64,000 bases of DNA from an uncultured Clostridia bacterium (GTDB taxonomy: Bacteria; Bacillota; Clostridia; TANB77; CAG-508), in the NCBI GenBank assembly GCA_944387405.1, contig CALXET010000002.1, positions 193,316-257,315 on the forward strand. Direction: 5' to 3'. Both the position numbers and the translations under genes were made by a program. The stretch's first letter is position 1, and each line of letters begins with the position of its first letter. Shown piece by piece: positions 46,284 through 55,795 of this stretch. The notes beneath the pieces were generated by a model. It saw only the letters and a program-made list of their open reading frames with translations, had not been told where the DNA came from and searched no databases.

Positions 46284-46956
46284 TATAACCACCCTTTTTA
46301 TCATCTCTTATGATATTACCTTTATCTATTTGTATAACTCTCTTTTTCATTGCATCTACTATATCCTTAGCATGAGTTGCAACAACTACTGTTGTTCCTC
46401 TCATGTTAATATCATTTAATAAATTCATAATATCCCAAGCAGTCTCTGGATCTAAGTTTCCAGTAGGCTCATCAGCAATAATCATAGATGGATTATTTAC
46501 TAATGCACGAGCTAAAGCGACCCTTTGTTGTTCACCACCAGAAAGTTCATTTGGATACATCTTTGCTTTTGCACTAAGTCCAACTAAAGATAAAACCATT
46601 GGTACTTGTCTTCTTATATGTCTTGGTGTAGCTTTAACAATATACATAGCAAAAGCTACATTTTCATATACAGTCTTATCAGGTAAAAGTCTAAAATCTT
46701 GAAAAACAACTCCCATACTTCTTCTTAAAAATGGAACTCGTTTTTGTTTTAAAAATGTTATATCTCTACCATTAATAATAATATTTCCTCTTGTAGCTTC
46801 TTCTTCTTTTAATATTAGTTTTATTAATGTTGATTTACCTGAACCTGATTGTCCAACTAAAAAAACAAATTCTCCCTTTTCTATCTTAAAGTTAGCATTA
46901 TGAACAGCTTCTGTACCTGTTTCATATACTTTGCTTACATTTTTAAATTCTATCAT
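46273..46956 (-). CDS. ftsE: Cell division ATP-binding protein FtsE
   Basis: 227 residues: Walker A GQSGSGKST, signature LSGGEQQRVALARAL, Walker B MIIADEPTGNLD and the H-loop ATHAKD. FtsE forms the ATPase of the FtsEX complex. Start ATG at 46956 follows GAGGAG. It is the first gene of ftsE-ftsX-two hydrolases-ctpA. Confidence 0.95.
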   Translation of the reverse strand: MIEFKNVSKVYETGTEAVHNANFKIEKGEFVFLVGQSGSGKSTLIKLILKEEEATRGNIIINGRDITFLKQKRVPFLRRSMGVVFQDFRLLPDKTVYENVAFAMYIVKATPRHIRRQVPMVLSLVGLSAKAKMYPNELSGGEQQRVALARALVNNPSMIIADEPTGNLDPETAWDIMNLLNDINMRGTTVVVATHAKDIVDAMKKRVIQIDKGNIIRDDKKGGYSEV

Positions 46957-47081
46957 TTAAACACTCCTCTTGAAAAAACAATTTCTGAGTAATTTTGACT
47001 TCTTCTCTATCTACATTATAATACCAATAATAATTTATAAATGCAATAGAAATTTTTGAAAAATCGACTAGAAAAATGTTA

Positions 47082-47110
47082 TTGCATTTCTTCATAAAAG
47101 TAGTTATAAT
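47082..47110 (+). promoter_or_regulatory. Promoter of the solitary gene at 47156
   Basis: TTGCAT (47082-47087), 17 bases, TATAAT (47105-47110). The rest of 46957-47155 is AT-rich and should also hold the ftsE promoter. Confidence 0.7.
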
Positions 47111-47155
47111 AATTATGTAAACATTTTATTTATCACCAACGAAAGGAGTTTTTTT

Positions 47156-47782
47156 ATGGTGGAAAAGATGGTAAACAGGCGGTTTTATTTTAGCGGTGTA
47201 GAATACACTGTGGAGGTACCTGTACCGGATTTAGAAAGAGATCCGGACTCAGGAAGAGCTCTTGGCAAATCTTATGCGGAAAAAAATGAAAATCTTGACA
47301 AGTTCTTAAGTGAACTAATATTTCCGCAGTATACTCGTTCCATGAGGAATGCAATAAGCGCTTACAAATCCTCAAAACTTCCGGAAAAATTTCTGCACGG
47401 GCAGCGCGTCAAAATCACACCACTTCCAATGATGACCGATGATGTACGTGGGTACTACAACATTTCTCGAGACATAATCTGTCTTGATAATGATTCATTT
47501 TCAATCGGTTTTTCTAGTGGATGCGGAAACTTTCTCTATGGACATGAGTCAGGACACAGAATACTCGAAATCAAAAAGAGAGACAAAGATGAAGCTCTCG
47601 CCGAAGTTAGCAGCATACTTTCTATTTCTAATACACTTATCATCACAGAACTTCTCTGTGATGCTTTTGGATACCTCATATGTCACGGAGATAGAACACG
47701 TTTTGATGTTCTTCCTGACATTCTCTCAGACAAGAAAGAAGGTATAGCCTTAGTAGCACTCAAGCTTGCTTGGAAATGCTAA
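47156..47782 (+). CDS. Putative HExxH metallopeptidase, likely acquired
   Basis: 208 residues. The motif HESGH (in LYGHESGHRILEIKK) has the HExxH zinc pattern, and ITELLCDAFGYLICHG about 45 residues on could provide a third ligand (E or D), as in gluzincin-type peptidases. No family name is certain. The composition is far less AT-rich than neighbours and CGG occurs in frame at 47180 (NRRFYF). It has its own promoter, GAAAGGAG site and terminator. It stands alone between ftsE and the transketolase genes. Confidence 0.7.
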   Translation: MVEKMVNRRFYFSGVEYTVEVPVPDLERDPDSGRALGKSYAEKNENLDKFLSELIFPQYTRSMRNAISAYKSSKLPEKFLHGQRVKITPLPMMTDDVRGYYNISRDIICLDNDSFSIGFSSGCGNFLYGHESGHRILEIKKRDKDEALAEVSSILSISNTLIITELLCDAFGYLICHGDRTRFDVLPDILSDKKEGIALVALKLAWKC

Positions 47783-47807
47783 CTGCTAACCAGTAACTAT
47801 CTAATAA

Positions 47808-47858
47808 AAAAAAGGGCAATGCAAGTTATTTCAACATAACCTGCACATGCCCTTTTTT
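47808..47858 (+). terminator. Terminator of the solitary gene at 47156
   Basis: A long imperfect stem: GGGCAATGCAAGTTAT with ATAACCTGCACATGCCC, followed by TTTTTT. The style resembles the terminators of the other solitary genes. Confidence 0.8.
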
Positions 47859-48786
47859 ATTCTTTAACACATTTTATAATTGCGTCTTTATCAATATTAT
47901 ATTTTTTCATTAATTCATCAGCTTTTCCAGATTCACCAAACATATCTTTTATTCCCATTCTAATCAAGTTTGCTGGATATTTATCAGTTAGGACTTCTGC
48001 TATTGCACTTCCAAGTCCACCAATAATATTATGATCTTCTACTGAGATTAGTTTTTTAGTTTCCTTTGCACATTTTATTATCATTTCTTCATCTATTGGC
48101 TTTATTGTAAATAAATCTACTACTCTTACATTTATTCCTTCTTTTTCAAGTTCTTCTTTTGCTTTTAAAGCTTCTGATGTACATATCCCTGTTGCAAATA
48201 TAGTAGCATCTTTTCCATCTCCTATTTGAACTGCTTTTCCGAATTCAAACTCTTGATTTTCATCATATATTTTAGGAGACTTTGCTCTACAAGTTCTAAT
48301 ATATTGAGGGCCTTTCGTCTTAGCCATCTCATTTACAATCCATTTAGTTTGTACATCATCTGAAGGGCTAAATACTACCATATTTGGAAGTCCTCTCATA
48401 AGATTTATATCTTCAAGCATTTGATGAGTTCCCCCATCTTCTCCTACAGTAATACCAGCATGACTACCACAAATCTTTACATTTAAATTAGGGTAACAAA
48501 CGCTGTTTCTAACTTGATCATATGCTCTTCCTGTAGAAAATACTGCAAAAGAACATGCAAATGGTATTTTTCCGCATGTTGAAAGCCCTGCTGCAGTTGC
48601 AATCATATCTTGTTCAGAAATTCCCATATCAAAAAATCTATCTGGAAACTCTTTTGCAAATATACCGCTTTTAGTAGCTCCTGCTAAATCAGCATCTAAA
48701 ACGACGATATTTTTATTTTCTGAACCTAATTTTGCTAAGGCTTCTCCAAAACTTTCTCTTGTAGCTTTTTTATCATTTAAATCCAA
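47857..48786 (-). CDS. Transketolase, C-terminal half (split)
   Basis: 309 residues containing the pyrimidine-binding and C-terminal transketolase domains (NIVVLDADLAGATKSGIF, MGISEQDMIATAAGLSTCGK, THQMLEDINLMRGLPNMVVF, GKAVQIGDGKDATIFATG). Together with the N-terminal half at 50557 it should form a two-subunit transketolase of the pentose phosphate pathway. Start TTG at 48786 follows AAGGAGGG. Two PHP-domain genes separate the halves. Confidence 0.9.
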   Translation of the reverse strand: MDLNDKKATRESFGEALAKLGSENKNIVVLDADLAGATKSGIFAKEFPDRFFDMGISEQDMIATAAGLSTCGKIPFACSFAVFSTGRAYDQVRNSVCYPNLNVKICGSHAGITVGEDGGTHQMLEDINLMRGLPNMVVFSPSDDVQTKWIVNEMAKTKGPQYIRTCRAKSPKIYDENQEFEFGKAVQIGDGKDATIFATGICTSEALKAKEELEKEGINVRVVDLFTIKPIDEEMIIKCAKETKKLISVEDHNIIGGLGSAIAEVLTDKYPANLIRMGIKDMFGESGKADELMKKYNIDKDAIIKCVKE

Positions 48787-48798
48787 ACTAATCCCTCC

Positions 48799-49683
48799 TT
48801 ACTCTTTATGCCAATCATATATAATATCTGTTTTAACTTCTAAATTTCCTCTTCCTATTCCTAGTTCTATTCCAGGACTATTTAATCCATGATAATCTGA
48901 ACCACCGCTTCTAAATCTTCCATTGTCTATAGCAAGTTTTTCTACCATTCTTATTTCTTCTTCTGAAAATTTACTATAATAGCACTCTAGTCCATCTATA
49001 TTATAATCATTTATCATTTCTAATATAAACTTTTCTTTACTTTCAATCCACTTGTAAATGCATGGATGAGCTAAGAATGCAATTCCGCCACATTCATGAA
49101 TAACATCAATTACTTCTTTAACTTTAGGAAAATCATTACTTTTATCAATATAAAAGATAGTATTTTTGTTATAACAATAATTTTGTCTAAATATTTCATA
49201 TTTTTCGAAAATCTCTTCTGGTAATACACTCTTATTTTCTTCAAACCTTGTAATTTCTCTATAAATTACAACATTTGCCCAATCATTTTCAGGATTAAAT
49301 ACAATTTCATCAAAAGGAATCATCTTCACCCCGATATTTTTACATCTGTCATATAATATTTTTAAATATTTAGTCTGTATTTTATCTCTGGAGTTCTCTT
49401 TGTAAAAATCATCTAACCATTTGTTCATTTTTGTAATGTCTATATCATATCCTAATATATCAATAGTTCTATCTGTATAAATTCCTTTAAGTTCTACTCC
49501 TTTTATTATCTTTCCAGAATAATATTTACTTACATCTATTTTATTTATTTCATCATATCCCTTTACAGTATCATGATCTGTAATTGATATATAATCTAAT
49601 TTTAATTTTTCTGCTTTTTCTAATATTTCTTTTATACTGTAAGTACCATCTGAATATGTAGTATGTATATGTAAATCTATCAT
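48799..49683 (-). CDS. PHP-domain phosphoesterase, copy 2
   Basis: 294 residues. The opening MIDLHIHTTYSDGTYS and DYISITDHDTVKGYDEI are PHP metal-site motifs; GGIAFLAHPCIYKW and SGGSDYHGLNSPGIELGIG supply later ligands. PHP proteins of this size hydrolyse small phosphoesters, for example nucleoside or sugar phosphates. It is a close paralog of the adjacent 49686 product and keeps the complete ligand set (H, H, D, H, D-x-H). Confidence 0.85.
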   Translation of the reverse strand: MIDLHIHTTYSDGTYSIKEILEKAEKLKLDYISITDHDTVKGYDEINKIDVSKYYSGKIIKGVELKGIYTDRTIDILGYDIDITKMNKWLDDFYKENSRDKIQTKYLKILYDRCKNIGVKMIPFDEIVFNPENDWANVVIYREITRFEENKSVLPEEIFEKYEIFRQNYCYNKNTIFYIDKSNDFPKVKEVIDVIHECGGIAFLAHPCIYKWIESKEKFILEMINDYNIDGLECYYSKFSEEEIRMVEKLAIDNGRFRSGGSDYHGLNSPGIELGIGRGNLEVKTDIIYDWHKE

Positions 49684-49685
49684 AA

Positions 49686-50555
49686 TTAAATTCCTTTACT
49701 TTCTACCCATGTTACAATATTTTCTGGGACATTTAAATTTCCTCCACCAGATCCCATATCAATTCCTTCTCTTAAAGTTCCATGGTATCCAGAGCCCCCA
49801 GAAATCCATTTATCATATTGTTTAGTTAAATTTACTAAATCATCTGTTTGTTTTTCAGTAAAAGTTGGATAATAACATTCCATCCCATCAATATTTGTAA
49901 ATTTAAATAAATTTTTAGCAAAATCTAAATATTTATTATCATCCATATCATACTGATATAAATGTGCTAAAAATACTTTTCCACCACACTTATGAACCTC
50001 ATTTATTATATTTCCTATACTATACATATCTTTTGATTCATTAATATAAAATGGACTCTTTCTATTTCTTTGTGTTAATTTGAAAAATTTTTCTTTTTTC
50101 TCTTTTAATTCTGGTAAAATTTCAAAATTTTCTTTATGTTTTATAAGTTCATCATAGAACGCTTGAGCTGCATAAGTCTTAATATCAATATCTTCACTAA
50201 ATTTCAATCCTAGTTTTTTACCAACTTTTATAAAATTATCTAAATAGTCATATTGTGCAAGTCTAATTCTTTTTGAATCTACTATAGGTGAGTCTTTTAA
50301 TTTTTCGGGGTCAAAATCATATGCTAAAACATCTATAACAACGCCATCAAACATAGTTTTTATTTCTGTTCCTGTAATTATTTTTCCGGAAAATAAATTT
50401 CGAACATTATTATCTTTTACTTCATCATATATTTCTATATTTTCATTATCAGTAATTGAAATAACTTTTAATTTTTTGTTCTCTGCCTTTTTTAGTATAT
50501 CTTCTAGTGAATCTGTTCCACTTGAGTTTCGCGTATGAATATGTAAATCTACCAT
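49686..50555 (-). CDS. PHP-domain phosphoesterase, copy 1 with altered metal residues
   Basis: 289 residues, similar to its neighbour. The first motif is VDLHIHTRNSSGTDS and the later HGTLREGIDMG is kept. The second motif is SITDNENIEIYDE, where the neighbour has SITDHDTV, so the His of the site is replaced by Asn. GGSGYHG also replaces GGSDYHG. This copy may have lost catalysis or bind metals differently. Two bases separate it from the neighbour. Confidence 0.83.
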   Translation of the reverse strand: MVDLHIHTRNSSGTDSLEDILKKAENKKLKVISITDNENIEIYDEVKDNNVRNLFSGKIITGTEIKTMFDGVVIDVLAYDFDPEKLKDSPIVDSKRIRLAQYDYLDNFIKVGKKLGLKFSEDIDIKTYAAQAFYDELIKHKENFEILPELKEKKEKFFKLTQRNRKSPFYINESKDMYSIGNIINEVHKCGGKVFLAHLYQYDMDDNKYLDFAKNLFKFTNIDGMECYYPTFTEKQTDDLVNLTKQYDKWISGGSGYHGTLREGIDMGSGGGNLNVPENIVTWVESKGI

Positions 50556-50556
50556 A

Positions 50557-51396
50557 CTAATCCCCCATTTCTTCTAACCCTTTCATTGCTATTTTATATT
50601 CTTCTTCTTTTGGAGCTTTTCCATGCCACTCAACATTATTTTCCATGAATTTAACACCTTTTCCTTTAATAGTTTTAGCTAATACTACTGAAGGTTTTCC
50701 TTTTGTCTGTCTTACTTTTTGAAAAGTAGATATCAATTCATCCATATTGTGTCCATCTACTTCAAATACTTCAAATCCGAAAGACTCAAATTTTTCTTTC
50801 AAAGGATATACACTTTTCTTCACTTCCGTGACTTTTCCATCTATCTGCAAATTATTATTATCAACAATTACACATAAATTATCTAAATTAAATTTTGATG
50901 ATGTCATGCAAGCTTCCCAAATCTGTCCTTCTTCTATTTCTCCATCGCCAACTATGCAATACACCTTATATCCTCTTGAATCTAACTTAGATGCAAGTGC
51001 CATACCATTTGCAACAGATAGACCTTGTCCAAGTGATCCCGATGACATATCTACTCCAGGTACTTTTTTCATGTCTGGATGTCCTTGCAATATACTTCCT
51101 AATTTTCTAAAGCTTTTTAATTCTTCTTTTGGAAAAAAGCCTCTTTCAGCTAAAACAGCATACAATGCAGCTGATGCATGTCCTTTCGATAAAACTAATC
51201 TATCTCTATTTAAATCATCCTTTTTTTCTGGGTCTATATTCATTTGATTAAAATACAATACAGTTAATATATCTACTATTGATAGAGCCCCACCTGGATG
51301 TCCTGATCCTGCCAAATACACTTCTTGAATTATACTTTTTCTAGCTTCATTTGCATGCTTTTTAAGCTCTTTTATGTCTTCGTCAGTAATCTTCAT
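50557..51396 (-). CDS. Transketolase, N-terminal half (split)
   Basis: 279 residues with the thiamine-diphosphate-binding domain: GHPGGALSIVDILTVLYF, LSKGHASAALYAVLAERGFF, and GDGEIEEGQIWEA with the NN of DNNN completing the TPP motif. It pairs with the C-terminal half at 47857. It is the first gene of a four-gene operon that also holds two PHP genes. Confidence 0.92.
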   Translation of the reverse strand: MKITDEDIKELKKHANEARKSIIQEVYLAGSGHPGGALSIVDILTVLYFNQMNIDPEKKDDLNRDRLVLSKGHASAALYAVLAERGFFPKEELKSFRKLGSILQGHPDMKKVPGVDMSSGSLGQGLSVANGMALASKLDSRGYKVYCIVGDGEIEEGQIWEACMTSSKFNLDNLCVIVDNNNLQIDGKVTEVKKSVYPLKEKFESFGFEVFEVDGHNMDELISTFQKVRQTKGKPSVVLAKTIKGKGVKFMENNVEWHGKAPKEEEYKIAMKGLEEMGD

Positions 51397-51431
51397 AACA
51401 TCACCTCTCTTTTTTCTTTTATCTTGCTTTA

Positions 51432-51460
51432 TTTATATCATATTTTAGTGTTATTTTCTA
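51432..51460 (-). promoter_or_regulatory. Candidate promoter of the transketolase operon
   Basis: TAGAAA (51455-51460), 17 bases, TATAAA (51432-51437). The spacer contains CTAAAATATGA, also seen before the genes at 57439 and 23929. Confidence 0.5.
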
Positions 51461-51496
51461 CCTTTTTTATAAAACTCTTTTATAGAAAAATAAATT

Positions 51497-51805
51497 TTAA
51501 TCATCATGTGGATTCAAAGTAAATATTTCTCTTTCTTCTACCACGACATTATAATTGTTTCGTAAAAAGTCGGCTATATTTTCTAATCTTTCCATAATCA
51601 TTAAATCAGCATTTTTATTTTTACTATTATCATTAGTAATATCATCTAGTAAAAGTTCTATTTTTTGAAATTTATATTCTAAATCTTTTTCGATTCTATT
51701 TAAATTCCTATTTAAAAATTTAATTTCTTTATATAATTGATACATATCTATCTTTAAATCTCTTACTTTATTGTTTTTATTTTCTGTCTTCTTATTTTTA
51801 TACAC
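51497..51805 (-). CDS. Small coiled-coil hypothetical protein
   Basis: 102 residues, mostly one predicted coiled coil (residues 15-75: LYKEIKFLNRNLNRIEKDLEYKF) with a short C-terminal tail. No family is recognised. The start is GTG at 51805 behind GAGG. It is between the LonB and transketolase genes. Confidence 0.6.
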   Translation of the reverse strand: MYKNKKTENKNNKVRDLKIDMYQLYKEIKFLNRNLNRIEKDLEYKFQKIELLLDDITNDNSKNKNADLMIMERLENIADFLRNNYNVVVEEREIFTLNPHDD

Positions 51806-51898
51806 AAATCCTCTCTTTCTGTTAAAACTCTAAAGCAAAATTAAAAAAATCTAAAAATTAATATATTTAAAATAAAATAATTAAAATAAAACCACAAA

Positions 51899-51935
51899 AA
51901 AATATGAAGTAAATATATATTCACTTCATATTTTA
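51899..51935 (-). terminator. Terminator of the Lon-like gene
   Basis: AAATATGAAGT with ACTTCATATTT stem and T-rich flank. Confidence 0.75.
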
Positions 51936-51951
51936 GTCAATTAAATTCATA

Positions 51952-54351
51952 TTATAAAATTTTACTTTTTTCAGCATTTTTAGCATATTTTTTTAATTTC
52001 TCATATACTAGATAATTTATTGTTCCTGCTGGGAATTTACCATTTTTATCTTTTCTTCCAGCTGGAACACCTGTTAATATCTCAATTCCTTGTTCAATAT
52101 TTTCTATCGCATATATATGGAATTTTCCCTCTTTTACAGACTCTATAACTTCATCATCTAAATGAAGATTTCTAACATTCTGTACAGGTATAATTACACC
52201 TTGCTCTCCAGTTAAACCTCTCATTTTGCATACTTGATAAAATCCTTCGATTTTCTCATTTACTCCACCGATTGGTTGTATTTCTCCTTTTTGATTTATT
52301 GAACCTGTAACTGCAATTGATTGGTTGATCGGAATATCTGCTAAACTAGATAATATTGCATATGCTTCTGTACTAGATGCACTATCACCATCTACTCCAC
52401 CATATAATTGTTCAAAACAAATACTCGCAGTTAAAGAAAGTGGCATATCTTGTGCAAATAATTCCCCTAGATATCCTGTTAATATTAAAATACCTTTTGA
52501 ATGAGTAGAACCAGAAAGTTTAACTTCTCTTTCTATATTAATTATTCCTTCTCTTCCCATATACGTGCTAGCTGTAATTTTTGAAGGTTTTCCAAAAGAA
52601 TAATCTCCTATTGTAATTACTGTAAGTCCATTTATTTGACCTACCTTATATCCTTCTGTATCTATTAATAAAGCTCCTTCTTCAATCATCTGGATATATT
52701 TAGTATCATATTTTTTAATTCTCTCAACTCTCTCTTTTAATGCCTTTTCAACAAATTCTTTAGTTACAATTTTAGATTTTGCAAGTCTCGCCCAAGTTGA
52801 TGCTTCTCCTACGATTTGTCCTATTTCACTAAACTGTGTAGATATTTTTTGTTTATCTCCTGAAAGTTTTGATGTAAATTCAACTATTTTAGCCATTGCT
52901 TCTCTATCTATATCTAACAAACCTTCTTGATTAGTAAAACTTTTAACAAATTTAATTAATTTTTGTATATTTTCTTTATTTTTTGGAGCATCTTCTTCAA
53001 ATTCAACTTTAATTTTAAATAATTTTCTAAAATCATCATCCATAGAAAGTAATGTGTGATAAATCTCAGAATTTCCTATTATTAAAACTTTTACATCTAA
53101 TGGAATTGGTTCTGGTTTTAATGAAATAAGCATCATAGAAGAACGTTGTTCCATATTGTTGTCAATACTAATTTCTTTCACTGTTAATACTTTCTTTAAT
53201 GTTTCATAACATACTGGATTTGAAAGTAAATCTTTTGCTTGGAAAATTATATATCCACCATTTGCTTTTTGTAATAATCCCGGTTTAAGCATTGTAAAAT
53301 CTGTTTTCAAAGAACCATATTGATTTTCATATTCAAGTCTTCCAAAAATATTTTGGAAAGTATAATTAGAATCCATTATTACAGGAGCTCCTGTAAGCAT
53401 ACTATTATCAACAAATAAATTTACTCTATAATTAAGCCATGGTTCATGTTTTTGTTGTCTCATCATCATAGTTTGAGGATTTTGCTTTTCATCTTCATCT
53501 ATTAAAAAATAATTTATATTTTTAAGAATGTCTTTTTTTACATTATCTAAGAATTGTGTAATCTTTTTATTTCTCTTATATATAGCTTTAACATTATTTA
53601 CATGAATATTTATAGTCATAAGAGCTACATTTGACTGCCATTCATCTATTTTTTTATCAGACTTTTTCTCTGCAAGTTTTATCTCAGATAAAGCAGAAAA
53701 AATAAGTTCTTGTACTAAATTAGATTTATCTTCAAATTGTTGCTTAATACTTGCAGGTAACTTATCATACTCTTCTTCATCTATTGCTTTTCCATCAATT
53801 ACCGGCATCATATAAATACCATTTTGAGCAGATTTTACTTGAAAACCTTCTTTCATCGTTCTCTCATTTAATCTTTCAAGTATTTCAAGTCTCTTTTCTT
53901 CATATTCTTGCTTAATTAATTTTTTCTCTTTTTCAAAATCATCATTATTAAATGTTTTCTTTATGTCTTTTTTTATATCTTTAATAAATGAATCCATTGC
54001 TTCTTTAAAAGCTTTTCCCTGTCCTGCAGGAAGAGATATTGCAATTGGTTCATTTGGATCATCAAAATTATATATATAGCACCAATCATTTGGGACTTTT
54101 TCTTTTGCAGCTTTTGTATATAAAAAATTTTTAGTATACATAGTCTTTCCTACACCAGTTGGACCCTCTAAGTACATATTGTACCCTTTAACATCAACAT
54201 TTACCCCAAATTCTAGTGCTTTTATTCCTCTATCTTGACCGTATATTAAATTTTTAGTATCTTCAATTTCAGCTGTAGTCTCAAAATTAAACATATTTGG
54301 ATTACAAACATCTTTTAAATCTTTGTAACTTAATTCATTATATTTTTTCAT
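51952..54351 (-). CDS. LonB-type ATP-dependent protease (AAA_32 + S16)
   Basis: 799 residues. Walker A GPTGVGKT is at 63-70. A large helical insert (residues 110-300) is followed by the rest of the AAA domain (NGGYIIFQAKDLL, Walker B) and a C-terminal S16 protease domain with the Ser in GGVDGDSASSTEAYA and Lys in GGVNEKIEG. There is no N-terminal Lon substrate domain, and no membrane segments are present, which sets it apart from membrane LonB. Substrates are unknown. Confidence 0.9.
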   Translation of the reverse strand: MKKYNELSYKDLKDVCNPNMFNFETTAEIEDTKNLIYGQDRGIKALEFGVNVDVKGYNMYLEGPTGVGKTMYTKNFLYTKAAKEKVPNDWCYIYNFDDPNEPIAISLPAGQGKAFKEAMDSFIKDIKKDIKKTFNNDDFEKEKKLIKQEYEEKRLEILERLNERTMKEGFQVKSAQNGIYMMPVIDGKAIDEEEYDKLPASIKQQFEDKSNLVQELIFSALSEIKLAEKKSDKKIDEWQSNVALMTINIHVNNVKAIYKRNKKITQFLDNVKKDILKNINYFLIDEDEKQNPQTMMMRQQKHEPWLNYRVNLFVDNSMLTGAPVIMDSNYTFQNIFGRLEYENQYGSLKTDFTMLKPGLLQKANGGYIIFQAKDLLSNPVCYETLKKVLTVKEISIDNNMEQRSSMMLISLKPEPIPLDVKVLIIGNSEIYHTLLSMDDDFRKLFKIKVEFEEDAPKNKENIQKLIKFVKSFTNQEGLLDIDREAMAKIVEFTSKLSGDKQKISTQFSEIGQIVGEASTWARLAKSKIVTKEFVEKALKERVERIKKYDTKYIQMIEEGALLIDTEGYKVGQINGLTVITIGDYSFGKPSKITASTYMGREGIINIEREVKLSGSTHSKGILILTGYLGELFAQDMPLSLTASICFEQLYGGVDGDSASSTEAYAILSSLADIPINQSIAVTGSINQKGEIQPIGGVNEKIEGFYQVCKMRGLTGEQGVIIPVQNVRNLHLDDEVIESVKEGKFHIYAIENIEQGIEILTGVPAGRKDKNGKFPAGTINYLVYEKLKKYAKNAEKSKIL

Positions 54352-54501
54352 TAGTACCTAAATCCTCCATCTATTTATATGTTGATTTTATATCATAAAA
54401 AAACTTTATGCAATAAAATATTACATAAAATTTCTTAGTAATTTATTCCAATTTATTTTTTTATAGAAAACCGAAAATAGAAACAAATATAAAAATAAAA
54501 T

Positions 54502-54945
54502 TTAAATTAATTTTTTATTCATAATTAGTGCATCATCTTCATTGTTATAATATTTCTTTCTTATTCCAACTTTTATAAAATTATATTTCTCATATAATTT
54601 TATTGCAGGAATATTATTTATATTTACTTCTAAAGTAAGTTCTTCTTTATTTTTTTCTTTTGCAATTTCAATTAATTTTTCAAGTAATATACTTCCAATA
54701 TTATTTTTTCGTAAATCCTTCTTTACAAATATATTATTAATATGTATTTCATATGGTGGTTCCCAAAGTGATGCAAATCCAACAATGTCTTCTTCATTTT
54801 TTGCAATAATACATGTTGTAAGTTCATTTTCAAACTCTGATTTTAATAAATCAAATTTCCAAAACTCATCAAATTCAGATAAATGATTTTTAAAATAATC
54901 TAAATCTTCTTTTTTCATTAAATAACATTTAATACTATTTAGCAT
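54502..54945 (-). CDS. rimI: RimI-like N-acetyltransferase
   Basis: 147 residues of the GNAT fold with IHINNIFVKKDLRKNNIGSILLEKL (the acetyl-CoA loop R-x-x-x-I-G-S) and NIPAIKLYEKYNFIKVGIRKKYY. It overlaps the end of tsaB, a conserved arrangement; RimI acetylates ribosomal protein bS18 in E. coli. Confidence 0.88.
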   Translation of the reverse strand: MLNSIKCYLMKKEDLDYFKNHLSEFDEFWKFDLLKSEFENELTTCIIAKNEEDIVGFASLWEPPYEIHINNIFVKKDLRKNNIGSILLEKLIEIAKEKNKEELTLEVNINNIPAIKLYEKYNFIKVGIRKKYYNNEDDALIMNKKLI

Positions 54946-55633
54946 TTTTCATCCTTTCTGCCTGAGATTTTCTAAGGTATAGTGGATTTATTGTATCAGC
55001 ATCTTTTATATCTTCGTTTTTTAGGAATTTTCTATATCCACATCTTCCAAGTGATACTGCGTTTTGTTTGTTTAATGTGTCATCTATAAACTTAATATCT
55101 TTTCCTCTTAATTTTTCTAAGATTAGATCTTTATGAAATACTGCTCCATCTCCGACAAAAACAATATTTTCACTACATAAATTTAATATTTTATCTAAAA
55201 TTACATTTATATCATCTGCTAAGTATTCACATTTTTTTTCATGATTAAAATCAAATATACCAGCATATACCTGATTATTTCTTGCATCAATCATAGAAAT
55301 AATATCTTCTTTATCCACACTTTCCACATTATAAGATAAACTTTCAAGTGATGTCACACTTACTATTTTTATATGTTTTATTTCTGCAATCGCTTTTATA
55401 CTAGCAATGCCTATCCTAATTCCTGTAAAAGAACCAGGTCCTACACAACATACAATAAGATCAATATCATCTAATGATATATTTGTTTCTTTTAAAGTTT
55501 CATCTAATAAACTCATAAAGTTTTCAGAATGAGTTTTACCATTATCTAATATTTTTTGATTAATTAATTCTTCATCTTCAAGAAGTGCTACTGCACATAC
55601 TGAACTTGATGTATCTACTGATAATATTTTCAT
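54935..55633 (-). CDS. tsaB: tRNA threonylcarbamoyladenosine protein TsaB
   Basis: 232 residues of the ASKHA fold: ILSVDTSSSVCAVALLED at the N-terminus, THSENFMSLLDE, and CVGPGSFTGIRIGIASIKAIAE. TsaB supports TsaD in making t6A37 in ANN-decoding tRNAs. Its neighbours are rimI and, beyond the reversed 55796 gene, tsaE. TsaD and TsaC are not in this window. Confidence 0.95.
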   Translation of the reverse strand: MKILSVDTSSSVCAVALLEDEELINQKILDNGKTHSENFMSLLDETLKETNISLDDIDLIVCCVGPGSFTGIRIGIASIKAIAEIKHIKIVSVTSLESLSYNVESVDKEDIISMIDARNNQVYAGIFDFNHEKKCEYLADDINVILDKILNLCSENIVFVGDGAVFHKDLILEKLRGKDIKFIDDTLNKQNAVSLGRCGYRKFLKNEDIKDADTINPLYLRKSQAERMKNAK

Positions 55634-55706
55634 TTTTATCTCCCATTATAACTTAATAAATTCCATATTATTTTACATCAATACCTTGTAAATGTAAATA
55701 AATTGT

Positions 55707-55735
55707 TTGAAAGTTAACATAAATTGTGCTATAAT
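55707..55735 (+). promoter_or_regulatory. Promoter of the solitary gene at 55796
   Basis: TTGAAA (55707-55712), 17 bases, TATAAT (55730-55735), then AAGGAGG at 55753. Confidence 0.75.
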
Positions 55736-55768
55736 GTTTTCGAAAAAAATATAAGGAGGAAAAATTGT

Positions 55769-55789
55769 ATGGCTTACATACAATTATGA
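55769..55789 (+). other. Short upstream reading frame with in-frame TGA before the 55796 gene
   Basis: AAGGAGG at 55753-55759 is spaced for ATG at 55769, which encodes MAYIQL and stops at TGA. The downstream ATG at 55796 is in the same frame and has no ribosome site of its own. The region TTGTATG-GCTTA-CATACAA (55765-55783) is also an inverted repeat. Confidence 0.6.
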
Positions 55790-55795
55790 TGCACA

